A stretch of DNA of 64,000 nt, taken from assembly GCF_019059575.1 (NCBI RefSeq), contig NW_024882778.1:62001-126000 (forward strand), in the 5' to 3' direction. Position 1 is the stretch's first letter. The number at the start of each line of letters is the position of its first letter. The translations under genes were made by a program, and so were the position numbers. The notes beneath the pieces were generated by a model, which did no database searches, was not told where the DNA came from, and was given only the letters and a program-made list of their open reading frames with translations. Shown piece after piece: positions 35,660 through 46,197 of the stretch. This DNA is from Amphibalanus amphitrite. Lineage: Eukaryota > Arthropoda > Thecostraca > Balanomorpha > Balanidae.

Positions 35660-36660
35660 TCCGGGGTCACAAAAATTGGTGTGGCGGTGTTGTCGCGGCT
35701 GGCGGGCTCCAGCAAGGGGTTTAAGTTTACGACACCACTCTTGTTTCAGGAGAGGTGTCAGCGATTCGAGACTACTTGGGCATGCGGGCAGCGGGGTCGG
35801 CGTGGCTGCCTGCGGCTGCGGCCACACATCTTGGCGTCCTGGAGGCGGAGATGCTGATGGTGGCATGAGTCATCACTGGCTGCCCGATTTCCATGCTCCA
35901 AGACTCGCCGTGAGGGCCGAGGCGGGCGTCGTGCCGATGGAGAGATGAGGAGGGATGCGCTGGCATCGCGCCTACTGGCGAAGGCGCTCTCCCTCCCGTC
36001 GGAGGACCCGCCGCGTCGTGGCGGAAGCCCCCCCCCCCCCAACCGTGACTGAAGTCAGTGACCGGCTGGAGAGAGCGCGGGGGAGCGGTGTGGGACCACT
36101 GGAGTGGCGCTGCCCGCCGAGGCGCGCTTATCCACGAGACTGCCCCCGTAGACGCCAACAGACGGCGTCACGGTCCACCTGGACCTGCTGCCGATCGGGG
36201 CGTCCGCGACAGCGAGGAGGAGTGCTGCGGAGGCGTGACTGGGAGCGCTCCCCCAGCGTGCGACGTGGGCCTGGGTCGACGGGTCTGCGACCGGGGGAGT
36301 AATAGGAAGGCGGCGCTGGGGTCCTCACCGAGCACCCAGACAGTACAACATTGGTACTGCGGGAGGCGGCGGGGAGGATTTGCTCCATTTACCGATCTGA
36401 GATGGTGGCGCCCAAAACGGCAAAGCAACATCTCCTGAAGCACCCGTCCTTCGAGGAAGACCCCATAATCATTTGCTCCGACTCGCAGGCGTCGCTGGCG
36501 ACGCCACGAGGTGGACAAGTGGCCCAGACACACCCCCCCCCCCTCATCCCCTAGGTGCCGCAATCTGGGAGTATATGATGGCCCTAGTGGCTGTAGGGGG
36601 CCGAAGAATCCACCATAGAAGGAGGGCGGCGATAGCCCGATTAAGCTGGGCGTCCAGTGG
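35660..36660 (+). mobile_element. Decayed LINE, RT thumb to RNase H region
   Basis: Plus-strand frames read, in order, a LINE-type block (AWLPAAAATHLGVLEAEM then VITGCPISMLQDSP), a segment like SVTGWRERGGAVWDHW, and an RNase H block (DPIIICSDSQASLATPR, later LGAAIWEYMMALVAVGGRRI). This order and style fit LINEs of the I/Jockey group that carry RNase H. The frame changes several times (about 35875, about 36030, about 36300 and about 36550), and the last RNase H motifs are missing. It is an old, dead copy lying in the receptor intron. Confidence 0.7.
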
Positions 36661-37727
36661 AGCCTCGGCTCTATCATGGGCATTGGGCAAGGACTCTGCG
36701 AGCACCCCCGTCTCCTCCATCTTCGACGGCACTCCAGTCAGAAAGCTGTCCCCACCCGAGTTTCCCAGCAGCATGGGCCACATGAAACCGAACAGCGCCG
36801 AGCCGCTCGACGCTGAGGACCAGGCGAGAGTAACAGTGAAAAGGTGAAACGCTCGAAACGGCGCGCGCCGCCGGCCGAGGGCGCCGAGCCGGCCCAGGCC
36901 GGCTGCGGGTCAAACAGAAGCCGTCTCCGCGGCGGCCGCCCAGTGACAGCGACTCGGACTGACGTCGAGGCACCGCTGCCGCCTCCGCCGACCAACCCGC
37001 CGCCCAGCAAGGGCAGTTTGAAGGCGGCTGCGCCGGTGAAGGTGGCGCGGCCTGGCAGGGGCCGCGGCCGGCCCACTCCCAGCTACCCGTCCCGCGAGGT
37101 GCTCAGTACCACCGACTCGTCCGATTCTGAGGCAGCGCCGTCGGCGGGCCGCCGCCAGCAGTGACGACGACCGGCTGGCGGCGTTCGCGCGGGACTTGTC
37201 CGACTCCTGGTACTCGGACTTGCCGCCCAAACTGGACGCCGGCGGCGTGAGCACCAGCAACGCCAATAAAAAGTCCACCTTCATCCGGCTCTTCTCGCAC
37301 CGTGTCAAAAGGACTACGCCGCGCGGCCGGCCGGCCAACTCGAATGAGCGCAGCGAAGGGCACACGTCCCCGACGGCGGCACTGGCGCCTCCCGCCGCGC
37401 CGCTGCCGGCGTTGCTGGCAACGCCGATCCAGGCCCATCGATTTCTACTGTTTTGTTGCCTACGTGCCGCTGCCGCCGCTCAGCCAGCACAATGGCGTGC
37501 CGGTGTTGCGCTGTCGGATCGAAAAGCGGCTCGTGCAGCGGACGGACGGGTGCGGCCCGCGCGATGAGCCGCCGCCGCACACCGAGCTGCGCCGCACGGA
37601 CGTGAAGGTGGAGCTGGCAGCGGCCTGCTCAGTCCCCTCAACGGCGTCGACCGGCTCTCCGGCGATTTGCGGTCAGAAACGCCGCCGCTTCTGGGACCAA
37701 GGTGTCAGAGCGCGGCGCTGCCCGTGA
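36660..37727 (+). pseudogene. GC-rich gene piece with frame changes, unrecognised
   Basis: Third-position GC bias and sensible peptides suggest host protein sequence: SIFDGTPVRKLSPPEFPSSM, then KRSKRRAPPAEGAEP, SPRRPPSDSDSD, PTPSYPSREVLSTTDSSDSE, DDDRLAAFARDLSDSWYSDL, and YVPLPPLSQHNGVPVL before a TGA at 37725-37727. The reading frame shifts about five times (about 36845, 36905, 36960, 37140-37160 and 37430). An AATAAA lies at 37907. The protein is basic, Ser/Asp/Pro-rich and probably nuclear, but no family was recognised with confidence. It could be a pseudogene, several exons, or a gene with sequencing errors. It lies antisense in the receptor intron. Confidence 0.4.
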
Positions 37728-37906
37728 GACGTTAAGTTAGCACAGGCAATGTCGTCTGCACTCCTTGCAGTTCATGTTGAATACACAACCATGTTGCGAA
37801 GTAATAGGCGCCGGGTTTTTCAGTTCATAGAACTTTTTCCCTGGCTATTACACCCCACAACCGAACACTGACACCTTGCACAAGTATGACTGTGTGTATG
37901 AATGTT

Positions 37907-37912
37907 AATAAA
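37907..37912 (+). terminator. Polyadenylation signal AATAAA
   Basis: AATAAA lies 180 bases after the stop at 37725-37727, fitting the 3' end of the GC-rich plus-strand gene piece. No poly(A) run follows, which argues against a simple processed copy. Confidence 0.35.
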
Positions 37913-38449
37913 TACATGAACCAATGTTGTGTTTTCGGTTCCAGTACCTTCTTTGGGCACCTCGGCAACAAGTAAGTAATCCGTTAGCTTTGCCACACCT
38001 AAGATAGGCTCCCACGTTGTTATTTGCTCCCGGGTTAACATAAACCGGTTTAACGTAACTTTTGCATCCCGGCCAAAATTGCCGGTTAACTGTCCCACCG
38101 CTCGAGACTGGCGCTAGGCTGGCCGAGCAAAAAAAAAGTTTGTCCGCGGCTTCGTCTTATTCGCAGCTGCTGGACACGGGGGAGGGGGGAGGAGGGGCTG
38201 CATCGGACGAAAAGCGGGCTCTGGTATTAACTGGATTTTTTGCCAGCTGGCGCCGTATGGTGGCGCTAGCAGAGCTTCTTACATATCAATGCTAGATATA
38301 AAAGAATGAATATTTACCAATCAATTTTTCATTTAAAGCCATTTGAAATATTTATGTCCATCCTACTACCGCGCTTAGGTATATCTAAAATTAAATACCT
38401 TTCGTGCGTCGCCAGCTGGCCAGCCAGCTGACGCAATCCAGCTTTTACC
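37913..38449. other. No gene recognised
   Basis: Contains two CCAGCTGGCG-type patches (38244, 38410) in opposite surroundings that may be worn inverted ends, but the match is too short to call. Confidence 0.35.
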
Positions 38450-38776
38450 AAAGCCCCGAAAAGCGATGACGTGAGCCCTAATATTGGCTTCACCACACAA
38501 TTTGAGCCCTCAAACTGGAATCAGGTGAGCTCGAAAATGGGGATCAGGCTGAAAACTGGTATCATAGTGAGACTAGTTTTAGAGCTTGACACCGATAATG
38601 GGTACTGACTGAGCTCTGTTTCTGCGATCAATGATACCGATTTAAGGGATCGTATGAGCCCATGTGGCGCTAGCTCAGAAAGTATTCTCGAAATGTGCTG
38701 TCTGTTTTGAATATGGTACATTAGCCCGAAAACTGTTCTCTGAGCCCGAAAATCGGGACACTGTTTTCTCAGTGTA
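38450..38776. mobile_element. Right end of an element with TACACTSAGAAAAC terminus
   Basis: Ends GTTTTCTCAGTGTA (38763-38776), the reverse of the left end at 33747 with one change. It is full of GAGCCC, GAGCTC and GGGATCAGG words that mirror the GGGCTCA text of the left piece. Confidence 0.5.
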
Positions 38777-39931
38777 CCGAATTGATTCCGATGAAGCTGC
38801 TTGCTATCTGAACTTTCACAGCAGATGCTGGTGATTCAGCTGAATGAGACGGTGGAGGCGGCTTTGTGCTTTGGGTTTCGTGCGAGGATAACAGCACACG
38901 AAACTTTAGGTTACGATCACGTAGCTGATGTTGTCTCATGGGACTGAATGAAAATTGTGAACCAAAGGCGAGACATCGCCTGACTTGGGGCAGTGCTGAT
39001 TCCTGGCACTGCCAGCTGGAAACGAGGAAATGGGGATTCAGGTGGTAGAAAATATGTGGGCCTGTTCAGTTGTCCTAAACTAGATGAAATTGAACTATAT
39101 TTTTATGACACGTGGAATGTGTTCAAGTGCAAGTAGTGGTGGTCGCCTTGTACTTACACCACTTTTACTCGTCAATCAACATATCCCCCTTCTTATTCTG
39201 AAGTACAACCGCCAGTGTGTGCTCGAGTCGTGATCACGAAAGGGATCCAATTTGTCCAGACTCTCGTCCGAACAGTCTAAAAAACATTCGAAGGCGAACG
39301 GATTTACTGGTTAGGTAAGGACAGCAGAAGTACGTACGTATGCGGGAATCAGAAATATACTATACAATTCCATGGCTCCGGTAGGCCTGTAATCAGCGTG
39401 CTCGCAAATAGGCATGAATAATCGAGTTGCTTTGTACCCCGAGTTTTTACAAATGTATCATACCCGGTAGAAAGTTTTGTGATAGGACGGTATACCTGCC
39501 ATCAACCATGTACGAGTAAATAGGGATCTGGTGAGAACTACGTATGAGATAGTATGCATTCTTTGTTGAATTGTTTTCGAGCAGATTTTATTTATGCATG
39601 TCAAGATAAATGGTTAAAAAGGACTGGTAAAGAGCATCTGCTTTGGTACAGAAAAACACTTATTGATGGATAAATGAACTGTGTTTCCTGGATACCAAGG
39701 ACTGCAGCTGCTTTGGGCACAGGCTACAGGCTTATACCATAGGGCATAGTGTAGATTCCACTACTTAGACGTAATCAATATAAATTAAAAAATTTATATT
39801 GAAGTGGCGTAACCACTTTTTTCTGTTTGGAAATTGGATTAAGGCTCGTGGGGGATAAGTTGGGACATAAATAGATTCAATGCATCCCGGCGATTAGTAT
39901 TTGTTTAATGAAAAGTTACGATAGCGGCAAT
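38777..39931. other. Intron DNA, nothing recognised
   Basis: AT-rich, no coding frame. A small self-complementary patch, ATATAAATTAAAAAATTTATAT, sits near 39779-39800. Confidence 0.4.
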
Positions 39932-40105
39932 TTTTGACTACGCCAACGCCGAGTGGCAACTATAGTTGCCAGTCCAGAAATATATGTTAAAAATATTTTT
40001 ATTTTTCAATACACCGTATGTGCATTTCTAGTGCATGTAGAAGCACAGGGCATCAAGAAAAACTGCCGAAATTTGCCCACGGAATTATCGTCGTTAATGA
40101 GTTAA
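39932..40105. mobile_element. Short relative of the TGGCAACTATAGTTGCCA element
   Basis: TTTTTGACTACGCCAACGCC then the palindrome at 39955-39972. It ends CGTTAATGAGTTAA, the reverse of the left end at 32370. Its last TTAA (40102-40105) is also the first TTAA of the next element. Confidence 0.65.
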
Positions 40106-41294
40106 CCTTCCAGGCGGTGGGGGGGCATTTTTTTGCCCCCCTTTAGTTTTTTCAATATATCTCGAGAACCGCTGCGCCGATCGTCACCAAACTTTCGGTA
40201 CCCTCCCGAGAGCAGCTAGCGCACATGGTGACCAAAAATTTTTCCAAAGGCTATGATAGGTTGGCCGCTAATGACGTCAGAGTGACGTCATTTTTGCCAT
40301 TTTCGACCAAAAAAAAGGTTTCGCGGGAAGAGCTGTCAGGCCTACAGCTTTAGAGATACAGAAAAATGTTTCAGACATAAAAGGTGTGGAATCAAAAGAG
40401 CTACAAAACTGCTATTTCGGTTTTTCAATTTTTTTGGGTTTTGACCCCAAAAATCAAAAAATAGATTTTTTGAATATAATAGCCAAAAAATCCAAACAGT
40501 TTTTTGAATTTCGAAAAAACCGGAATATATGTGATAGTCCCTACCGCCTTCTATCTACATACCAAATTTGAGATCGATACCTCTTTTTTTTGGCCAAGTT
40601 ATAGCGAAAAAACTGTTCAAAATTGATGACTTCAAATTTTCAAACTCAATTTTTAGCAATTCTAGACCTCGTAGCGCAAAACAAAGACCACCATTAGACT
40701 CCCCGTGACGAGCTGCATCGAATCAATACCCATTTTATGCAAAACTATCAACTTTAAAATTTGACCTTTTTTGGCCTGACCTTGACCTGACCTCCACCAG
40801 AAAGTGACCTAAACCGTACCTGATGGTCGTATAAACAACACCATTGAGTTGGAAATGAAAAACTGGCCATAAAACATGCATCGCATAACCTTAGTAAAGT
40901 TGGGCTCATGTGGTGACCCTTGGTGACCTTTGGTGACCTGACCTGTGACCTGACCTGGTATGACCAGTGACCTCTAATAGCAACATATGTACTAGACAAC
41001 TGACGCCTTATCGCTGATTTTCGACAAAATGCGTTTTACTCGGTGTTATAGCGCTTTCCCTAGAAGCCCCGTGAACGGTGAAACATTTTATCTTTGACCT
41101 GACCTGTGACGTCATCGGTGACCCCGAGGTCAATAAAATTTGGTTTCCTTCGACAAATTTGGCAGGGCCATCGAACGCCGTTTGAATTTTCCGGATCCGT
41201 CCAGTAGTTTCGGAGATACGGGGGGGGGGCAAAAAATGCCCCCCCCCCCCACCGCGCGGAAGGTGGCTGGTAGGCCCACCGCCTACCGGGTTAA
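40102..41294. mobile_element. piggyBac-like MITE, GGCGGTGG subfamily, complete
   Basis: TTAA at 40102-40105 and 41291-41294. The left end is single-word: CCTTCCAGGCGGTGG, G-tract, CATTTTTTTG, C-tract. The right end, reversed, is two-word: CCCGGTAGGCGGTGGG, spacer, CGCGCGGTGG, G-tract, CATTTTTTG, C-tract. The interior has ATGACGTCAGAGTGACGTCA and many TGACCT sites. No coding frame. It lies in the receptor intron, about 480 bases from exon 2. Confidence 0.88.
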
Positions 41295-41778
41295 TCACTT
41301 TGATACTGCATAAGTGCACCGGCCAACAAAGCTCAATTATTGTGAGGTCAACGCGTTCACAACTCGTTATATAATCAGCTCACCTATAAAGAAATACCAT
41401 TACTTTGCTGTACTCACGCGTGACAATGGAAATGAATCAAACTTTTGTGAATCGCCAGAGGTAAAATAATGCTGAAGCAGACAGAAAACAGGGTCATTGA
41501 CAAGCGCATCAGGGGACAAGCCCGTCAATAAAATCGTCAAATGGAGACGCAGCTTTCGGCGGAATATTCCGTTCTATCAGCGTACGTTTATGTTTGACCT
41601 AAGAGAAAATATATCGAAGCATTAATGTAAAAAATCAATGTACTTTTCAGAACATTGGTATGCGACAGGAAAGGTGTTATAGGTATTGATTATGTAAGTG
41701 CAGAAAGACCGAGGAAAAGGTTGAAAGCGACCTTAATCTAAACGCAGTCCAACCTATAAATGTTATCGAAGTACTCAC
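41295..41778. other. Intron DNA just downstream of receptor exon 2
   Basis: No element or coding frame recognised. Confidence 0.45.
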
Positions 41779-41950
41779 TTGTTGAGAACTTCGGAGATGG
41801 TTGTCGCAATGCCAGCGAAGCTGAAGCCAGTCCTCGTCGTCATATAGAACTCATTTTCTGGATTCGTCTTGGGCTTTGTGAAGTCGTATGAGAATCCTCC
41901 GGCCGTTATGAGAGGCACGTTCCAGAATTTCACCAAGCGAGCGACGGGCG
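41779..41950 (-). CDS. Receptor guanylate cyclase / natriuretic-peptide-receptor-like, exon 2 (residues 155-212)
   Basis: Acceptor TTGTTTTTCAG|CG and donor ACAA|GTGAGT border a frame reading APVARLVKFWNVPLITAGGF, then YDFTKPKTNP and MTTRTGFSFAGIATTISEVL. This is one of the best conserved parts of the ANF-receptor ligand-binding fold (the APVARxxxxWxxPxxTAG motif). The Ala155 codon is completed across the intron (TTA G|CG), and the last codon is completed by exon 3. The intron to exon 3 is about 16 kb and holds most of the transposons between 25.8 and 41.3 kb. Confidence 0.9.
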
Positions 41951-42422
41951 CTGAAAAACAATAGACGTTCTGCTTTAGTCCGACCCGTTTCATTTAGATA
42001 CTTCACAATGCATGGGTGGCCCCATATTTAAAGCGATAGATAAAGACGACATTCAGCGCGGGCCTATTCCAGTATGCTAAGACCGTTCTACGAAAGACGC
42101 AGACGCTCGATTAGTTCGCATTGGGTCGTTCGACACAGAAGATTGCTCTGTGGATCTTTGGGTTAGTGTAACAGATACGAGCGTTTCCACGACGCTGACG
42201 GCAATAAACTCCACTGAGCCGGTGTAAAGTTCAGGTGAGTCCCATGAACCGGACGGCCAAAATCAATACGCTGCAGAGCTTATGCGCTTTGGCATTACAA
42301 AGAGTCCCAATCGCTGCTACCCCATACCCTTCCGCTGCCCGTACCCGACACCAGCGTTCGGCATCCATATTCCGCACTCAGACCCGCCTTCCATGGGGCC
42401 TGCATCTCATTGATCATCTCAC

Positions 42423-42885
42423 CTAATCCGAAGTCGCAGTAGGGGCCGAGCAGTAGCTCGACCCGGTCGGTGAAGTAGGACTGCACCGCGTGCGCCGGTG
42501 CGTAGATGCTCGAGCAGCGGGTGTCACGCACGTGCAGCGTGAACGTCCTGTCGAGCAGCAGTCGTCGCTGCCGCAGCTGACGGAGCGCCATCACCACTGC
42601 CGGCAGCACGCGCTGCAGGCTGCCCTCGTAGGCGTCACTGGCCGGCAGGAGGACAGCCAGCTCCAGGGAGCCGCCGCCGCCTCTGGCTGTCGAGCAGACG
42701 TCCTGACGCGCCTCCTCATCGGCAAGTGTGTGACACTGGATGGTGACCAGCGGCCGGCCGAAGTCGTCGGTGACCTGTCGGGACCGACACGGCCAGGAGG
42801 CGCCCTCGGCGGCAGGCGGGGAGCCGGTGGAGCCGTGTAGTTGGAAGGAGAGCAGCAGCACCATCAGCAGCCGGCGAACGGACAT
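42423..42885 (-). CDS. Receptor guanylate cyclase / natriuretic-peptide-receptor-like, exon 1 (residues 1-154)
   Basis: The ATG at 42885 starts MSVRRLLMVLLLSFQLHGST, a clear signal peptide. After a Cys-containing linker (Cys33, 51, 64) the extracellular ligand-binding domain begins: LELAVLLPASDAYEGSLQRV, then LPAVVMALRQLRQRR and DRVELLLGPYCDFGL (residues 74-154), as in natriuretic peptide receptors and insect/crustacean receptor guanylate cyclases. Such proteins sit in the plasma membrane and, if the cyclase domain is present, make cGMP on ligand binding. An NPR-C-like form without cyclase cannot be excluded. The donor is TTAG|GTGAGA; the intron to exon 2 is 472 bp. A longer open frame runs upstream of this ATG, but the signal peptide fixes the start. 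The rest of the gene was not found in the window. Confidence 0.88.
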
Positions 42886-44116
42886 GACAGCTGCAGATCT
42901 GTGACGGAAAGAGAACAAACGGGCATTGGTTAGTTGTAATGCTTTACGCAGTCGTGTTTTTACAAAATATAGGCAACTTATTGGGCTGCAGCAGTTGATT
43001 ATCATTTGATAGAAAAGGATACGAAGAACATTTTCAAGTTTAAACATTAGATGTTTCATTATGCTGTTTTATATTCATTAGTTTAACTTACTGTGAATTA
43101 AACTACTTCTTTGACAAACTCTACACACGTTTACCGTATCAGCCCAAGATTTTATCAGACAGCTACTGCAATAACTTTCTTTCCAAACATTGAGCGAACA
43201 GTTCTACAAATTGCTGAAAAACAGCTTTGCGCTAAAGCTTTAAGGGTAAAACCATGTTATCTGCGTAGTTTTGTTTTCTTCCTTTACATATTGCACATCC
43301 TGCAGGCTGCAGGGCAAACTTAGGTTGAGTAATTACTAATGAGCATCTAGAAGTTCGTAGTTCCTCTTCACTATACACTATACAGTGGAGCATAGACCAC
43401 TATATATCGGTATGTAGTGGTCTATTGGTGTGTGTTAGTGCAGTGTTCGCCTACAGAGCCATGCAAAGCCACCAAGCTAAATGTTAGCATGTTGGTATGA
43501 GCACCTCACCCTCTTGAGATTATAGCGCTCTCAGTAAATATTCATAACCGAAATTCGATGCACTTCTAGGAATTCCGACTCATATCAGTTTTCTGTGGTA
43601 GCGTTTTATAGTGGTACGCTTACTTCAGAAATTCCTTATTACAAGTGCAATGAAGACGCGGAACCCCAACAATCTCTTGGTTTTTCTTGCTTTTACTTCT
43701 GAGATTCTTAGTTACAAGTGCGATGAAGACGCGAAACCACAACAGACTCCGGTCAACTAAGCTTATATGAAAAATGAGTGCCTACCTACTCGTATTACCA
43801 ATTATCAAGGAAGTAACGTTATTTCCGCCTAATGACAGCCAGCATTTGTTAAATGTAGTCATTCTGATGAGATATTTATTAAGTTGTTGAGGACGATTAT
43901 CATGCTGGACACTCATGCGAAAGCGCTTCGAAGGCCATGGTTGGCCTTGTCTCACCAAATCATTAATCACCAATCATCACTGGACGATTCCGTGCAGCGA
44001 GCAGCTGTGACAGGTGCCTATAACAATTATTCAAATTATCAAACAGAGTCTCATTCGGAAGTTATCCCATGGCTGTTTGATTTCGCATTTTAGTGTCTCA
44101 TAAAGTTGAAGAGAAC
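42886..44116. other. Upstream region of the receptor gene; small repeats
   Basis: 43390-43426 is a hairpin (ATAGACCACTA...TAGTGGTCTAT). 43623-43745 is a diverged tandem duplication of about 75 bases (ACAAGTGC(A/G)ATGAAGACGCG). No clear promoter motif or upstream exon could be assigned. Confidence 0.45.
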
Positions 44117-45135
44117 TTAACCCGCGCACCGACGGGGGGGCGGATATCCGCCCCCCCCTGAGGTTTTTCGCGAATAGCGGGAAAACCGCGGCGCGTAGCG
44201 CCGCGAAATTTGGTATGACTATTCCCTCATCAATTTTACACATGGTGTGCAAGGTTGAACCTCCTACCTTTCAAGGTCAGGTCATCAGGTCACTTTGAAT
44301 GACCCAACCTCAAGTCACTTTTTTGCAACTTTGTCACCGTGCCAGAGCTACAGTAGATGTCGGAGGCCTTTGAAAGTCGCAGGATGTTATTAGGTCATTA
44401 GTAGCTACAATTTGTATATCTCGGAATTTTGATATCGGTGACCTAAGGTCAGGTCAATTTCGCGACCTCCCCATTATAAGTCAATGGGGGAAAACTCAAC
44501 TCTCTGTTTTTACCACTAAAACGGGTCGGAATGGCCCCATATACCATATATGACTTCATATACGATCAACCTTCACTACCTTGAGGTCTGTTTTGCTGTT
44601 GGGCAGCTGTGAGGTCATGTGACGTCATCAAAGGTCACCAAAGGTTTTTGGCCAATAACTCCGTACAGGAACAAGGTACAGACGCGTGGATGGTCTCATT
44701 GTGTTCAGCTCGTCAAGACGCATCGAATGATATACATGATGACCTCGAGGTCACGTGACCTGAGGTCAACCTTTGACCTTGACCTTTCGAGGTCAACATA
44801 TATATCATTCGATGCGGATTGACGAGAGGATTACGATGATGCCCTTAGTTTGTTCCTATCTTGACTGATTCCAAAGTTATTCGAGAACAACTCTCTCCAT
44901 ATCTAGCGCCGGGCCCGCCGCCATTTTGACTTTTTCGACCCCTGTGACGTCATCTTTGACCTGACCTGAAAATGACCTTAGTAAAAATTGTAGATCTTGA
45001 CCGTGCGTATCCGATGCCGTTTACCGCTTGTCGCTATCTTGCTTCGTTCTCGAGATCTCAGGGGGGGGGCGGTCATCCGCCCCCCCCCCGTCGGTGCGAA
45101 GTTGGCGCAGACCCCCGTCGGTGCGCGCGGGTTAA
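44117..45135. mobile_element. piggyBac-like MITE, CGCACCGACGG subfamily, complete
   Basis: TTAA at 44117-44120 and 45132-45135. The left end is single-word: CCCGCGCACCGACGG, G-tract, CGGATATCCG, C-tract. The right end, reversed, is two-word: CCCGCGCGCACCGACGGGGG, spacer, CGCACCGACGG, G-tract, CGGATGACCG, C-tract. The interior is rich in AGGTCA/TGACCT and TGACGTCA. An older relative is at 54156. Confidence 0.9.
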
Positions 45136-46197
45136 AATGTTCCATTTATTTGCAAACATACACTCTCTATGTAGAACCCTGTATTTTTATTTTCCACGTA
45201 TCTACATGTTTAGATGCATTAACCTCTGAACACCAAAGGCTTTAAGAGGTTAATGTTAGCTGATATCTTATGGTGGAATAATCACGTAAATACTGCACAC
45301 TCATAAGAGCGTCTTCCGTAGCTGAAAAACAGTTTGTGGGCATTGTTCTAGTTCACAATGTTTCCCAATTACTGATACAACTTCCTGACAGACCGTTCTT
45401 GTAAAACGATAGCATTGTGTCCGGCCGACCACGGTTATGCCGTGTTGTCTCGCAAATAGTGTTCACTAAAGCAGAAGCCATGAACAGTAAACACGATGTC
45501 ATGTTGTGGGGACCGAAGAATCTTGGTGGGGACATGATCCTGCCAAGTGCCAACATCGGCTCCTCTTTGTATTGAGATGGTCAAATGAAAATAGGCTGCT
45601 TTTCAGCCATTCCGACCTTGTATCTAATTGTTCATTTTCCTTGCGCAGTTAGCGTCATGACCCGTTAAGGCAACACGCAAATACACGTCGTTAATTGAGG
45701 ACTCTGGATGATTCCCTTCCTGTTTGCAACTGCGGAAAACAACGCCATGGCGCTATCGTTGCCATTTTTAGGCGAGCGCGTTCGCATGAGGTGCCTTTCC
45801 TGATCAGTTCTCACAGCGAGCGGCGCGCGAACCAGGCCGGTTTTAGGTCAAACAAACACAGTAGCGACACTGGCTGGACCGTACATAAGCGAGACACAGG
45901 GCTCCGATGAGTCAGATTGTCCTGTGACCGTCAGAGAGGCTGTTTGTCCGCTGTGTTGTGCACTGAACAGTGAACAGGATATACCTGCAGAAGAGGAGAA
46001 TTAAAAGGAAGAAGGCGTAGCTTCAAACGAAGACACAGAAAAAAAACACAAAGAAGTAATCAACGAGGAAGCAAGAGAAAGAAAACGCAAAAAATACAAA
46101 TTGAACAAAAAAGAAGCGAAGAAAAAGAAAGCAGCAGTTTTACATTAGCGGAGCCCGTCTGCAACACTCCAGCCCCTGATAGTCACCGCCGTCCGTG
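45136..46197. other. Upstream region of the carbonic anhydrase gene
   Basis: No coding exon recognised. 45990-46140 is A-rich (AAAAAGAAGCGAAGAAAAAG) and probably 5' UTR or promoter-proximal. No clear TATA box could be assigned. Confidence 0.4.

Noticed and set aside
42886-43059. Longer N terminus for the receptor upstream of the ATG at 42885
   Set aside because: The upstream part is AT-rich and unlike the family, while the ATG at 42885 begins a clean signal peptide.
46195-46197. GTG as the carbonic anhydrase start
   Set aside because: An ATG follows directly and begins a normal signal peptide; animals rarely start at GTG.
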